In this document: piece by piece, positions 1-7,926 of the stretch | Layout: each line of letters starts with the position of its first letter | Position numbering within the stretch: position 1 is the first letter of the stretch | From: Methylomicrobium sp035916875 | Lineage (GTDB): Bacteria > Pseudomonadota > Gammaproteobacteria > Methylococcales > Methylomonadaceae | DNA: 64,000 bases | Direction of reading: 5' to 3' | Assembly (NCBI RefSeq): GCF_035916875.1 | Contig: NZ_JAXUHN010000094.1 | Location: 1 to 64,000, forward strand | Translations under genes and position numbers: made by a program | The notes under the pieces: model-generated | What the model saw: the letters and a program-made list of their open reading frames with translations, nothing else | What the model was told of the DNA's origin: nothing | The model's database searches: none

Positions 1-321
1 AAATCCTATTAATCATATGGTAAGTGCTTCGCGAGAAGTTCGTTTGCAACCTGTGAATAGCAAATCAATGACTTAGAGAGCTCAAGAAATGCCAATGAAC
101 TTGTTGCTATTCACTTAATCGCTTATGACTTGAATACCGATTTCTGAAAGCTTATCGAATTTTGCGTTATCGCTATCTGATATTAGCGTTTTATCCCGTG
201 TAAAGATCTCTCTATCATCATTAATCATTTCAACACTTGGCGGCTGGGTGGCAGGTCCGGATAAGGCAGTTAGTCTGTTCCATGACGGCACAGCTTTAAA
301 AATGATTAGGGAGAGCCAAAC
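1..321. other. intergenic, upstream of the FadL-like gene
   Basis: No convincing coding sequence or RNA gene is visible. The stretch is AT-rich and ends in a ribosome-binding site (AGGGAGAG, about 7 bases before the ATG at 322). It presumably holds the promoter of the porin gene, but I could not assign -35/-10 boxes with confidence. Confidence 0.4.
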
Positions 322-1617
322 ATGATTTCGACAAAAAGGTATCTGACAATTGCCGCGACGTCCATATTAGGCGGGCTGCCAGCCATTGCGGCGGCGACCA
401 ACGGCTATTTTGCGCATGGCTACGGTGCCCGTAGCAAAGCCTTGGCCGGCGCCAGCACCGCGAGGCCGCTCGATTCGTTTGCAGCCGCGGTCAATCCGGC
501 CAGTATCGCGTATATCGGAGACCGGTTGGATGCGGAAATCGAGCTGTTCAGTCCGCGGCGCAAATATACTGTCGATGGAACGCCGACGCTGGCCCCCGGG
601 GCATTTCCGTTGAATTCCGGCACCGTCGAAAGCGACAGCGAATGGTTTCCGGTGCCGGCAATCGGCTGGAATCACCGGATCGACAAGGACCAGGCTGTCG
701 GCGTGACGATGTACGGCAACGGCGGCATGAATACCGATTATGTGGCGACACCGAATCCGCTATGCCCATTTCCAGGCGGCCAAGGCACGTTTTGCGCCGG
801 CACGACCGGCATCGACAAGGCGCAGGCATTTATCGTGCCGAGCTACGCGCACAGCTTCGGCGATGGCCGGTTTTCGCTCGGCATCGCGCCGATTTTTGCG
901 ATTCAGCGCTTCAAGGCGCGCGGTTTGAATGCGTTCGCTCCATTTTCGAGCGATCCTGGGCATGTGTCCAACCAAGGCTATAACTATTCCTTTGGAGGTG
1001 GAGTCAGGGTCGGCGGTTTGGCTGAGCTATTGCCGGGCGTAAGGTTCGGAGCATCCTACAAAAGCCGCATCACGATGTCCAAACTCGACGACTATGCGGG
1101 GCTGTTTGCCGAACAGGGCGGTTTCGACATACCCGAAAGTTTCAACTTCGGTCTGGCCTGGGATATCAGCGATCGGATAACCGCCAGTTTTGACGTCGAG
1201 CACATCCGTTACAGTCAAATCGAATCGGTCGGCAACCCGATGTTTCCGAATCTGTTGACGAAGCGGCTCGGCGAGGATGGCGGCCCCGGTTTCGGCTGGA
1301 AGGACATGACCATCTTCAAATTCGGCACCGAATGGCGGCCGGACAATCTCTGGACCTGGCGCGCCGGCCTAAGCTACGGTGAGCAACCCATCCCTAAGTC
1401 AGAAGTGTTGTTCAATATCCTGGCACCGGGTGTGCAGGAGTGGCATTTAACAACCGGATTCAGCCGAACACTCGGCAAGCATGACGAAGTGACTTTTGCG
1501 TTCATGTACTCGCCGAGCAATTCGGTCAAGGGGCCCAATCCGCTGAGCCCCAGTCAGAACATCGCGCTGGAGATGGAACAGTATTCCTTTCAACTGGGTT
1601 GGTCCAAGCATTTTTGA
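322..1617 (+). CDS. FadL/OmpP1/TodX family outer-membrane transporter
   Basis: Predicted outer-membrane beta-barrel channel for hydrophobic molecules such as long-chain fatty acids or hydrocarbons. The 431-residue product starts with a signal peptide (about residues 1-24, ending near AIAAA). It then has the family's N-terminal hatch signature NGYFAHGYGARSKALAGAST, followed by alternating strands rich in Gly and aromatics. It ends in an aromatic residue (WSKHF), the usual barrel-assembly signal. The length fits the family (about 420-450). A good Shine-Dalgarno (AGGGAGAG) precedes the ATG. The substrate cannot be told from sequence. Remote membership in the family is clear, but a specific fatty-acid role is inference. 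Confidence 0.9.
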   Translation: MISTKRYLTIAATSILGGLPAIAAATNGYFAHGYGARSKALAGASTARPLDSFAAAVNPASIAYIGDRLDAEIELFSPRRKYTVDGTPTLAPGAFPLNSGTVESDSEWFPVPAIGWNHRIDKDQAVGVTMYGNGGMNTDYVATPNPLCPFPGGQGTFCAGTTGIDKAQAFIVPSYAHSFGDGRFSLGIAPIFAIQRFKARGLNAFAPFSSDPGHVSNQGYNYSFGGGVRVGGLAELLPGVRFGASYKSRITMSKLDDYAGLFAEQGGFDIPESFNFGLAWDISDRITASFDVEHIRYSQIESVGNPMFPNLLTKRLGEDGGPGFGWKDMTIFKFGTEWRPDNLWTWRAGLSYGEQPIPKSEVLFNILAPGVQEWHLTTGFSRTLGKHDEVTFAFMYSPSNSVKGPNPLSPSQNIALEMEQYSFQLGWSKHF

Positions 1618-1636
1618 TTAACGGTAGGCCGGCCGC

Positions 1637-1765
1637 ATGGAAAATCTTAACCCTTATTCGGCGCTGGCGAGGGGCTTGCTGATCGGTCTTTCTGCCGTCC
1701 TGTTTTCGATTTGGAGCGGACGGCGCGCCGGCGGCCTGAGCCGGATCGCGTTCTTTCAGGAATGA
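1637..1765 (+). pseudogene. truncated YeeE/YedE-like (DUF395) N-terminus, remnant
   Basis: A 42-codon frame beginning at an ATG reads MENLNPYSALARGLLIGLSA and continues into a short hydrophobic segment and a Gly/Arg-rich turn. This resembles the first transmembrane helix of YeeE/YedE sulfur-transport family proteins (pattern G-LLIGL-A ... G-R-AG-S). The real family is about 140 residues or longer, so this would be only the first quarter, ending abruptly at TGA. It could also be a chance small membrane peptide. Call made on motif resemblance only. Confidence 0.35.
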
Positions 1766-1849
1766 AATCGCTTTATTTACGCCTGGAAACTCTTGTAAGA
1801 TTAAGCAGTCAATCTCTAGACATTCATTCTTTCACGAGGAAAACATTCG

Positions 1850-2521
1850 ATGAACATCAATAAAGCCGTGATCGCCCGTCCCGAGTCCGGGATCCTGGCG
1901 ACCAATAAAATGCTGCGTAACACTTATCTGCTGTTGTCGATGACGTTATTGTTCAGCGCCATGACCGCAGGATTGTCGATGGCGATGAATCTACCGCATC
2001 CGGGCATGTTGATTACTCTTGTCGGCTATTTCGGCCTGCTGTTTTTGACCACCAAGCTGCGCAACAGCGCCTGGGGCCTGTTGTCGATCTTTGCTTTGAC
2101 CGGTTTCATGGGGCTGACGCTCGGACCGATCATCAATATGTATCTGCATGCTTACGCCAACGGTGATCAGTTGGTGATGACCGCGTTGGGCGGCACCGGC
2201 GTGATTTTCCTCGGCCTGTCGGGTTATGCGCTGACCACCCGCAAGGATTTCAGCTTTATGGGCGGCTTCTTGATGGTCGGCGTGCTGGTCGCATTCTTGG
2301 CAGGTTTGGGCGCGATTTTCTTTACGATTCCGGCCTTGTCGCTTGCGGTTTCCGCGATGTTCATCCTGCTGATGGCCGGCATGATTCTGTTCGAAACCAG
2401 CAACATCGTGCATGGCGGCGAAACCAATTATATTATGGCGACCATTTCGCTGTACGTTTCGATCTATAACCTGTTCTTGAGCTTGTTGCAGTTGCTCGGC
2501 GTATTCGGCGGCGACGAATAA
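1850..2521 (+). CDS. Bax inhibitor-1 family protein (YccA/YbhL type)
   Basis: Inner-membrane protein of the BI-1/YccA family. Bacterial members include YccA, which interacts with and restrains FtsH. The 223-residue product has a short soluble N-terminus, then about seven hydrophobic segments from residue 24 to the end. The family pattern is visible in the early segment and in ETSNIVHGGETNYIMATISL near the end, the conserved conductive-helix region. A strong Shine-Dalgarno (CACGAGGAAA) precedes the ATG at 1850. It stands alone with a hairpin just downstream. The family call is secure. The exact physiological role is not deducible. Confidence 0.92.
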   Translation: MNINKAVIARPESGILATNKMLRNTYLLLSMTLLFSAMTAGLSMAMNLPHPGMLITLVGYFGLLFLTTKLRNSAWGLLSIFALTGFMGLTLGPIINMYLHAYANGDQLVMTALGGTGVIFLGLSGYALTTRKDFSFMGGFLMVGVLVAFLAGLGAIFFTIPALSLAVSAMFILLMAGMILFETSNIVHGGETNYIMATISLYVSIYNLFLSLLQLLGVFGGDE

Positions 2522-2545
2522 ACCGTACCTTCTCCCGATCCCTGT

Positions 2546-2567
2546 GCTGACGGCTTTCGCCGTCAGC
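2546..2567 (+). terminator. hairpin after the BI-1 gene
   Basis: A perfect 9-bp inverted repeat (GCTGACGGC / GCCGTCAGC) with a 4-base loop lies 25 bases past the stop codon. The trailing T-tract is weak, so it may be an imperfect intrinsic terminator. Confidence 0.5.
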
Positions 2568-2739
2568 GCTCTTCAAAACCTCCCGCGTTTGCTGTTGGCG
2601 TTCCCATGCGGCCAACCTGATTTCCTTTTTTTCAAAAATCCACAAAAAAGCGAATTTTGCTTTTAAAACGTCGTGTCGGTCGTTACTATCCGATTTGATA
2701 AGGCGCTTTTTTCAGATTGCCGATAAGGAAACCCAGCGG

Positions 2740-4092
2740 ATGTCGAACTTCGATACGATCAAACATTACCTGACGATTGAAATATGGCAGGAAAGCGGCG
2801 AACCCGGTTCCGGTTTTGCCAAACGAACGGCCGCATTACTGCGCGGGGTGCTGATTCTGGTTCAGGAAGCGACCGCGGGCGATTTGCGGTACCGGGCGAT
2901 GGGGCTGGTTTATACGACCCTGTTGTCGCTGGCGCCGCTGTTGGCGGTCAGTTTTTCGGTGCTGAAGGCGTTCGGCGTGCATAACCAACTGAAACCATTG
3001 CTGCTGAGCGTACTTGAGCCGCTCGGCGACAAAGGCGTGGAGATGGCCGCCCAGATCATCGGTTACGTCGAAAACATCAATATCGGCGTGTTGGGTGCGG
3101 CCGGCTTGGTGTTTTTACTTTATACGGTGATTTCACTGCTGAACATCATCGAGGAATGCTTCAACCGGATTTGGCGCGCCGAGATGTCCAGAAACTGGAT
3201 TCGCCGCAGCAGCGACTATCTGAGCATGTTGCTGGTCGGGCCGGTGCTGGTAGTTTCCGCGCTGGGCGTGATGGCGTCGATGGCGGATACCGGCCTGGTG
3301 CGGAAGCTCATAGCGCAAGAACCTTTCGGCAGCGCCTATTATCTGGCCGGGTTGATTCTGCCTTACGTGTTGATCATCGCGGCGCTGACCTTTCTTTATA
3401 TCTTCATGCCGAATACCCGGGTCAATTTCCGTTCCGCGCTGGCCGGCGGCATCGCGGCCGGGCTGACCTGGAAAATAGTAGGGTGGGTGTTCGGCATCTT
3501 CGTCGAGAAGTCGGCCAGTTATAACGCGATTTATTCGAGTTTCGCGATCATTCTGCTGTCGGTGATCTGGCTCTATGTCAGTTGGCTGATCGTGCTGTTG
3601 GGCGGCGTGATTTCATTTCTGCATCAACATCCTCGCTATCTTCTGCACAAAAACAAAAAACCCGATCTCACCCATCGCCAACAGGAAACTCTCGGCTTCC
3701 TGATCATGTATTTGATCGGCAGGGCGTATTATGAAGGCAAAGCGCCCTGGACATTGCATGCCTTGGCGGAGGAGGTCGATTTACCTTGGGAAGCGGTCCA
3801 GCATACGTTGCAGGGTCTGGAAAAAGCAGGATTCGTGATTGCGATCCAGTCCGAACCGAATGCCTATGTTCCCGCCAGAGAGATAGATACGATCACCCTG
3901 AAGGCGATTTACGGCTGTCTGCGCGCGTTTGACGGGCAGGCGCAAATGACCATGATGACTCCCAAAATCGCCGAGAGCGTGCTGGCTTTGGCGATTCATA
4001 TCGAAGATGCTGCGTTGGCTGTCCTGGGTGATCGGACTTTAAGCGATTTGATTCACCTGTCGCCCCGAAAAACGTTGGGTGATCCGAGTTGA
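2740..4092 (+). CDS. YihY/virulence factor BrkB family membrane protein
   Basis: Inner-membrane protein of the YihY/BrkB (formerly misnamed RNase BN) family, whose function is not established. About six transmembrane helices lie in residues 30-300, with the conserved region YTTLLSLAPLLAVSFSVLKA and the late motif NAIYSSFAIILLSVIWLYVSW. A cytoplasmic C-terminal tail of about 130 residues looks like a winged-helix domain (residues ~315-400, LIGRAYYEGKAPWTLHALAE). I prefer the ATG at 2740 because AAGGAA lies 10 bases upstream. An in-frame TTG at 2695 has no ribosome-binding site. Product 450 residues, normal for the longer YihY subtype. Confidence 0.9.
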   Translation: MSNFDTIKHYLTIEIWQESGEPGSGFAKRTAALLRGVLILVQEATAGDLRYRAMGLVYTTLLSLAPLLAVSFSVLKAFGVHNQLKPLLLSVLEPLGDKGVEMAAQIIGYVENINIGVLGAAGLVFLLYTVISLLNIIEECFNRIWRAEMSRNWIRRSSDYLSMLLVGPVLVVSALGVMASMADTGLVRKLIAQEPFGSAYYLAGLILPYVLIIAALTFLYIFMPNTRVNFRSALAGGIAAGLTWKIVGWVFGIFVEKSASYNAIYSSFAIILLSVIWLYVSWLIVLLGGVISFLHQHPRYLLHKNKKPDLTHRQQETLGFLIMYLIGRAYYEGKAPWTLHALAEEVDLPWEAVQHTLQGLEKAGFVIAIQSEPNAYVPAREIDTITLKAIYGCLRAFDGQAQMTMMTPKIAESVLALAIHIEDAALAVLGDRTLSDLIHLSPRKTLGDPS

Positions 4093-4223
4093 GGAGTGCG
4101 AACTTTTTAGGGTTCTGCACTGTTCACCATTTCCGAATGTTAAATAATCAGACTGTTTTAACGCATTCCGGCGGGTCATCTATCCCGCTTGCCAAGTTTA
4201 TTGTCATGAGTTGGCATCGAAAA

Positions 4224-4240
4224 GGGGCGCGATGCGCCCC
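4224..4240. repeat. short palindrome GGGGCGC-GAT-GCGCCCC
   Basis: A perfect 7-bp inverted repeat with a 3-base centre lies in the 190-bp gap between the convergent YihY and slipin genes. It is of the REP/hairpin type scattered through many gammaproteobacterial genomes. It may serve as a two-way transcription barrier. Confidence 0.5.
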
Positions 4241-4283
4241 CTACTTGGCTAAAGTTAACCCAACATACAATTGAGAGGTCATT

Positions 4284-5447
4284 CTAAACCGGACTCGTCT
4301 TGTCGATCAGTCTGACCATCCCATTCATCACGCTATCCAATCCGCCATAAACATTCAGAGTATTGATCCGCGCGGTGATTTTTTCGAGCGACTCCAGTTC
4401 CTTCAAACGCAGCAAGATCGGATTGCCTTCCATCACTTTCGCGGTGTTGTGCAGTGACCGGGTCGCCTGGGTTTCTTCCTGACGCTTGATCAGGTTCGCT
4501 TCGGCCATTTTTTGCGCCTCGACGACCTGGGTCAGAATCGCTTTCATGTCGCCGGGCAGGACGATGTCGCGCGCGCCGACCGATTTGACCTCGATGCCGT
4601 AAACGGACGCTTTCGCGGCCACGATCTCGAGAATCTGTCGGTTCAGCGAGTTCTTGTCGGCCAGCAGTTCGTCCAGCGTTTGGGTGCTGACGATCGTGCG
4701 CAGGGCCAGTTGCAGTTCGCGGTACAGAAACTCCTTCGCGTCGGCCAGTTCCGCGCGGGTCTTTTCCGCTTCCCTGATTTGCCAGGTCGCGGACAGATTC
4801 ATGCGCAGGCTGACCTTGTCCTTGGTCAAGATTTCCTGGCCGTTTACTTCCATGTTTTGCAGACGCAGGTCGAACAGGGTCAGCGTCGGATTATGATTGA
4901 ACCGCCACCAGGCATGCACTCCCGCGCTCAACACCGCCTGGATTTCGTTGTCCACGGCCAGGAAACCGACGTGATGGTCGGGAATGCTGAAGATCGCGAT
5001 CGCGTTCAGCGCGGCTTTCTTCAGCATTTCTTCCTTCGCATTGCACAACTGCGCGGCGAGCGGCTTCGGCAGGGCCAAATCCCGGCTGATGTCGATCTTG
5101 TCGATGCGAATTGCGTTTTGCGTTTTCCAGTATGCGCCCTGCTGGCCCGGCGCCTTGATGTCTTTCAGCACGTTGTTCTGATAGACCAGGCCGGCCTCAT
5201 CATCGGACGTTTCCCAAAGCAGCAAGTGCGGTGCAAAGTCTTCCGCGTGCAATTGCGCTAGGTTCAACAGATCGCCGGTGACGGTTTGCTGCAAGGCGTT
5301 CGTGATCGTGACGGTCTGCAGCTGGTAGCGGTTCAGCCAGTCCCAGAGCCGGTAAACGCCGGGCGGTAGAACCTTGACGAATTGCTGATCCTTGAACAAC
5401 AGGCCGCGCTGGGCTTCGGTGATGATCATTTTCTTGTTAATTGACAT
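4284..5447 (-). CDS. slipin-like SPFH/Band-7 domain protein
   Basis: Member of the stomatin/prohibitin/flotillin superfamily, which usually forms membrane-associated rings or scaffolds. The 387-residue product lacks the usual N-terminal membrane anchor. It has two related beta-hairpin units: residues ~10-35 (GLLFKDQQFVKVLPPGVYRLW) and residues ~170-200 (VGFLAVDNEIQAVLSAGVHA). The SPFH core runs from about 170 to 320. A helical charged C-terminus follows (about 310-375). Of two adjacent ATGs, the second has the better spacing to GGAGA. It is the last gene on the minus strand downstream of rtcB and the tRNA-like RNAs, suggesting membership in the RNA-repair locus. The intervening 400 bp and repeats leave cotranscription uncertain. 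Confidence 0.85.
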   Translation of the reverse strand: MSINKKMIITEAQRGLLFKDQQFVKVLPPGVYRLWDWLNRYQLQTVTITNALQQTVTGDLLNLAQLHAEDFAPHLLLWETSDDEAGLVYQNNVLKDIKAPGQQGAYWKTQNAIRIDKIDISRDLALPKPLAAQLCNAKEEMLKKAALNAIAIFSIPDHHVGFLAVDNEIQAVLSAGVHAWWRFNHNPTLTLFDLRLQNMEVNGQEILTKDKVSLRMNLSATWQIREAEKTRAELADAKEFLYRELQLALRTIVSTQTLDELLADKNSLNRQILEIVAAKASVYGIEVKSVGARDIVLPGDMKAILTQVVEAQKMAEANLIKRQEETQATRSLHNTAKVMEGNPILLRLKELESLEKITARINTLNVYGGLDSVMNGMVRLIDKTSPV

Positions 5448-5490
5448 CATATTCTCCGTAAAACATATGGCCGTGAAGATTCACTCCAAA

Positions 5491-5562
5491 GTAGGGTGGA
5501 TAAGCGCAGCGCATCCACCTTATAGGTCTTGGTGGTGGATGCGCTTTGCTTATCCACCCTAC
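5491..5562. repeat. long palindromic REP-like element
   Basis: A 72-bp near-perfect inverted repeat has arms of about 28 bp that start with GTAGGGTGGATAAGCGCAGC. Each arm also contains the smaller GCGCATCCACC motif, with a short T/G-rich centre. Repeats of the form GTAGGGTGGATAAGCG...CATCCACC are widely dispersed in gammaproteobacterial genomes. It sits just upstream of the slipin start and would fold into a strong hairpin in a transcript reading from rtcB to the slipin gene. Confidence 0.8.
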
Positions 5563-5832
5563 GCCATATAAATAAGTGAAGGTTGACGGAACCTCCGCAT
5601 CGGCGCGGGCTGCTGGCGCTCCAATCGGCGGGCGTCGCGCGTCCTTCGCGGCGCGCGTCGGCCGGTCTTCGCCGTCAGGCTTTGCCGATGTTGCTTTGCG
5701 TTCGGATTGCGGCATCCCAATCGACATGCGCTAACCCAGCCGCATGCCGCCTCCTTGCGGATTCCTAACTCGCGGCCCGGAGGTCCGCCGTGGCCTTTAG
5801 GCCGGTTTATCAAGCTACCTTGGCAAGGTAGG
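5563..5832. other. non-coding stretch between palindrome and tRNA-like genes
   Basis: No convincing gene. Read on the minus strand it follows directly after the tRNA-like RNAs. It holds a 7-bp hairpin (CTACCTT-GGC-AAGGTAG, 5815-5831) abutting the 3' end of the first tRNA-like unit, and a short GGCC stem. A good Shine-Dalgarno (AAGGAGG) lies before an ATG that runs only four codons. GC content is high. It may be the 3' part of the same RNA-repair transcript. Confidence 0.35.
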
Positions 5833-5903
5833 TTTGCTAGCCGGGGTCGAACCGGCGACAGACTGATGATGAGTCAGTTGCTCTACCCACTGAGCTATAG
5901 CAA
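5833..5903 (-). tRNA. tRNA-like sequence, anticodon CAU, no CCA
   Basis: On the minus strand the sequence folds as a cloverleaf. D-arm GCTC/GAGC; anticodon arm ACTGA/TCAGT with loop CTCATCA (anticodon CAU at 5869-5871); variable loop CTGTC; T-arm GCCGG-TTCGACC-CCGGC. The acceptor is irregular: only six clean pairs (TTGCTA/TAGCAA), then ACCT instead of a discriminator plus CCA. Its 5' end touches the CCA end of the neighbouring tRNA-like unit with no spacer. It could be a poorly formed tRNA-Met/Ile2 gene. Its position downstream of rtcB suggests a tRNA-like RNA of the RNA-repair locus instead, comparable to the tRNA-like yrl RNAs of the Salmonella rtcBA operon. Confidence 0.6.
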
Positions 5904-5978
5904 TGGAGCCGTCGGCAGGATTCGAACCTGCGACTTCCGCGTTGTGCGCGGCGCTCTTCCAGGCTGAGCTACGGCGGC
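5904..5978 (-). ncRNA. tRNA-like RNA with 5-nt anticodon loop and encoded CCA
   Basis: A cloverleaf is clear. Acceptor GCCGCCG/CGACGGC (one C·A mismatch) is followed by discriminator T and encoded CCA. D-arm GCTC/GAGC; variable loop of 5; T-arm GCAGG-TTCGAAT-CCTGC. The anticodon arm is a perfect 5-bp stem (CCGCG/CGCGG) closing a loop of only five bases, CACAA (5942-5946). A normal tRNA has seven and U at position 33. If the stem is shortened to give a 7-base loop, U33 is still missing. It therefore should not decode. Given its place downstream of rtcB, I infer a tRNA mimic or repair substrate rather than a dead tRNA gene, since acceptor, T-arm and CCA are preserved. Confidence 0.6.
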
Positions 5979-6017
5979 GTTTGGCGTCTTGTTGTCATCG
6001 ATACGCGCTGCGTTAAA

Positions 6018-6507
6018 CGTTCGCGTCAGGCAGGCTTTGGAACCTGCTCCGCTGCTGACAACGGCTCGCCAAATTCGTTATCCCTTGACGCAGACGACCT
6101 GCTTCAGGGTTTGTGCCCATGCGAGACAGGGTTTGCAACCCCGTCTCAAGCGTTTCAACGGTGCCGACATTCGGCGGCATCCGGTAAACTTTACGGACGG
6201 GGCGATATGCCCCGTCCGGCGTCGGGCGGCGTCAGGCAGTCTGTTGAACCCGCTCCGAACCGCAATGGCCCGCCAAATTCTTTAACCCTTGACGCAGACG
6301 ACCTGCTTCAGGGTTTGTGCCCATGCGAGACAGGGTTTGCAACCCCATCTCAAGCGTTTCAACGGTGCCGACATTCGACAGCATCCGGCAAACTTTACGG
6401 ACGGGGCAATATGCCCCGTCCGGCGTCAGGCAGTCTGTTGAAACTGCTCCGAACCGCGATGGCCCGCCAAATTCTTTAACCCTTGACGCAGACGACCTGC
6501 TTCAGGG
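6018..6507 (-). repeat. tandem ~200-bp structured repeats derived from the rtcB 3' end
   Basis: Copies begin at the rtcB tail (6480-6507), at 6286-6313 and at 6082-6109, giving periods of 194 and 204 bp. The last copy is partial, ending near 6018. Each full unit, read on the minus strand, has four hairpins: the rtcB-tail stem CCCTGA..TCAAGGG; a GCAG..CTGC stem (6430-6447, 6236-6253, 6030-6047); a 10-bp GGACGGGGCA-TAT stem (6399-6421, 6195-6217); and a GAGA[U/C]GGGGTT stem (6327-6351, 6123-6147). In the partial copy the GCAGT/ACTGC stem changes on both sides to GCAGG/CCTGC, a compensatory change. The array lies between rtcB and the tRNA-like RNAs and is probably transcribed with them as non-coding RNA. 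Confidence 0.75.
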
Positions 6508-7702
6508 TATGCACGATTTCGACCAGATCGGCCTGGGCGGCCATCACCTGATCGATCGGCTTGTAAGCGGACGGCGTTTCGTCGATCACCTCTATGTCCT
6601 TGCGGCACGCGACGCCGGCCGTCGCCTCGATATGTTCGGCCAGCGACACGCGCTTCTTAGCCTCGGTGCGCGACATAATCCGGCCCGCGCCGTGGCTGCA
6701 ACTGCAAAAGCTTTCTTCGTTGCCGAGTCCGCGCACGATGAACGACTTCGCGCCCATGCTTCCCGGAATGATCCCCATTTCGCCGAGCCTTGCGCTGACC
6801 GCGCCTTTTCGGGTCACCCAGACATTCTCGCCGTAATGGTGTTCGCGGCGGATGTAGTTGTGATGGCAGTTGACTGCTTCGACGTTCGCTTCGAACTCGA
6901 TTTTCAATATGTCGCTGAGCGCCTGTACGGTGCGCGCCATCATCACCTCGCGGTTGATTCTGGCGAAGTCCTGCGCCCAGGCGACCGCCTCGATATAGTT
7001 GTCGAAATTCGCGCTGCCTTCCGGGATATAGGCCAAATCGCGGTCCGGCAGATGGATGAACCAGCGTTCCATGTCCAGTTTGGCCTGCTCGATAAAGTGC
7101 GAGCCAATCCTGTTGCCGACCCCGCGCGAGCCGCTGTGCAGCATGATCCAGACCGCATCGTTCTCGTCGAGACAAATCTCGATGAAGTGGTTGCCGGTGC
7201 CAAGCGTTCCGAGCTGCGTCAGGTTGTTCGTGTTTTTCAGGAACGGATGTTTTTCGCACAGGCGGTCGAAACGGCCGCTCAATGCCGTCCAGGCAGTCAA
7301 TACGTCTTCTGGCGGCTCACCCCAGCTTCCCTTGTCGCGGGCGCCGCGCGCGGTTTTTTGCAGGCCGTGCGGCACCAGGGTTTCGATCCGGCTGCGCAGC
7401 GCTTCCAATGAATCGGGCAACTGGCTCGCGCTCAGGCTGGTTTTGACGGCGATCATCCCGCAGCCCAGGTCGACGCCGACCGCGGCAGGAATCACCGCGC
7501 CGAGGGTTGGGATCACGCTGCCGATCGTCGCGCCTTTTCCCAGATGCACGTCCGGCATCACTGCGATCCATTTGTGGATGAACGGCATTGCCGCGATATT
7601 CCGCAATTGTTGTTTTGAGTTGTCGTCGAAGCTGACGCCGCGCGTCCAGGCTTTGATCGGATGCCGGCCGGGTTCGTGCAGGACTTCGTAGGGAGTGGTC
7701 AT
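6476..7702 (-). CDS. rtcB: RNA-splicing ligase RtcB
   Basis: GTP- and Mn2+-dependent ligase that joins RNA 2',3'-cyclic phosphate (or 3'-phosphate) ends to 5'-OH ends, acting in tRNA and rRNA repair. The product is 408 residues, the family's usual length. Visible active-site elements include the metal ligands Cys81 in VGVDLGCGMIAV, NHFIE (171-175) and HSGSRGVG, NCHHNYIRREHHYGE (278-292), and the guanylylated His337 in CSCSHGAGR. The start is the ATG 24-36 bases below a perfect sigma-54 promoter. It diverges from rtcR. Its last ten codons are the first copy of the tandem structured repeat. No rtcA (cyclase) gene is present nearby. Confidence 0.97.
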   Translation of the reverse strand: MTTPYEVLHEPGRHPIKAWTRGVSFDDNSKQQLRNIAAMPFIHKWIAVMPDVHLGKGATIGSVIPTLGAVIPAAVGVDLGCGMIAVKTSLSASQLPDSLEALRSRIETLVPHGLQKTARGARDKGSWGEPPEDVLTAWTALSGRFDRLCEKHPFLKNTNNLTQLGTLGTGNHFIEICLDENDAVWIMLHSGSRGVGNRIGSHFIEQAKLDMERWFIHLPDRDLAYIPEGSANFDNYIEAVAWAQDFARINREVMMARTVQALSDILKIEFEANVEAVNCHHNYIRREHHYGENVWVTRKGAVSARLGEMGIIPGSMGAKSFIVRGLGNEESFCSCSHGAGRIMSRTEAKKRVSLAEHIEATAGVACRKDIEVIDETPSAYKPIDQVMAAQADLVEIVHTLKQVVCVKG

Positions 7703-7737
7703 CGTTATTCTCTTTCGGTTGCTGACGATTAGGTTAT

Positions 7738-7753
7738 AGCAACGCGCGTGCCA
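7738..7753 (-). promoter_or_regulatory. sigma-54 (-24/-12) promoter of rtcB
   Basis: The minus strand reads TGGCACG-CGCG-TTGCT, an exact match to the sigma-54 consensus TGGCAC-N5-TTGC(A/T). It lies about 35 bases upstream of the rtcB ATG, facing rtcB. RtcR-family regulators activate sigma-54 promoters of rtcB operons, and rtcR lies divergently alongside, so the assignment is well supported. Confidence 0.93.
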
Positions 7754-7926
7754 GTATTGCGCAAGGCTTTGTGGCTTTCTATAAAGCGATGTTTTTGAAG
7801 GGTAAAAAAAACAGGGATTTTGATGGCCAGGAAAATTTGGTGTTGAGCATGGTTATTCTTGATATATCTATTAGGATAGATAGCTATCGATATAAATATT
7901 TATAGCCGGTCTCTAGGTGATAAGAC

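Noticed and set aside
5707..5967. Plus-strand frame ending in GRIRTCDFRVVRGALPG
   Set aside because: This is the familiar false translation of a tRNA-shaped sequence read on the wrong strand.
6018..6507. CRISPR array
   Set aside because: The repeat period is about 200 bp and the whole unit is repeated; there are no short repeats separated by unique spacers and no cas genes.
6111..7411. Plus-strand open frames across the repeats and rtcB
   Set aside because: They run antisense to rtcB or through the structured repeats, lack family patterns and lack ribosome-binding sites.
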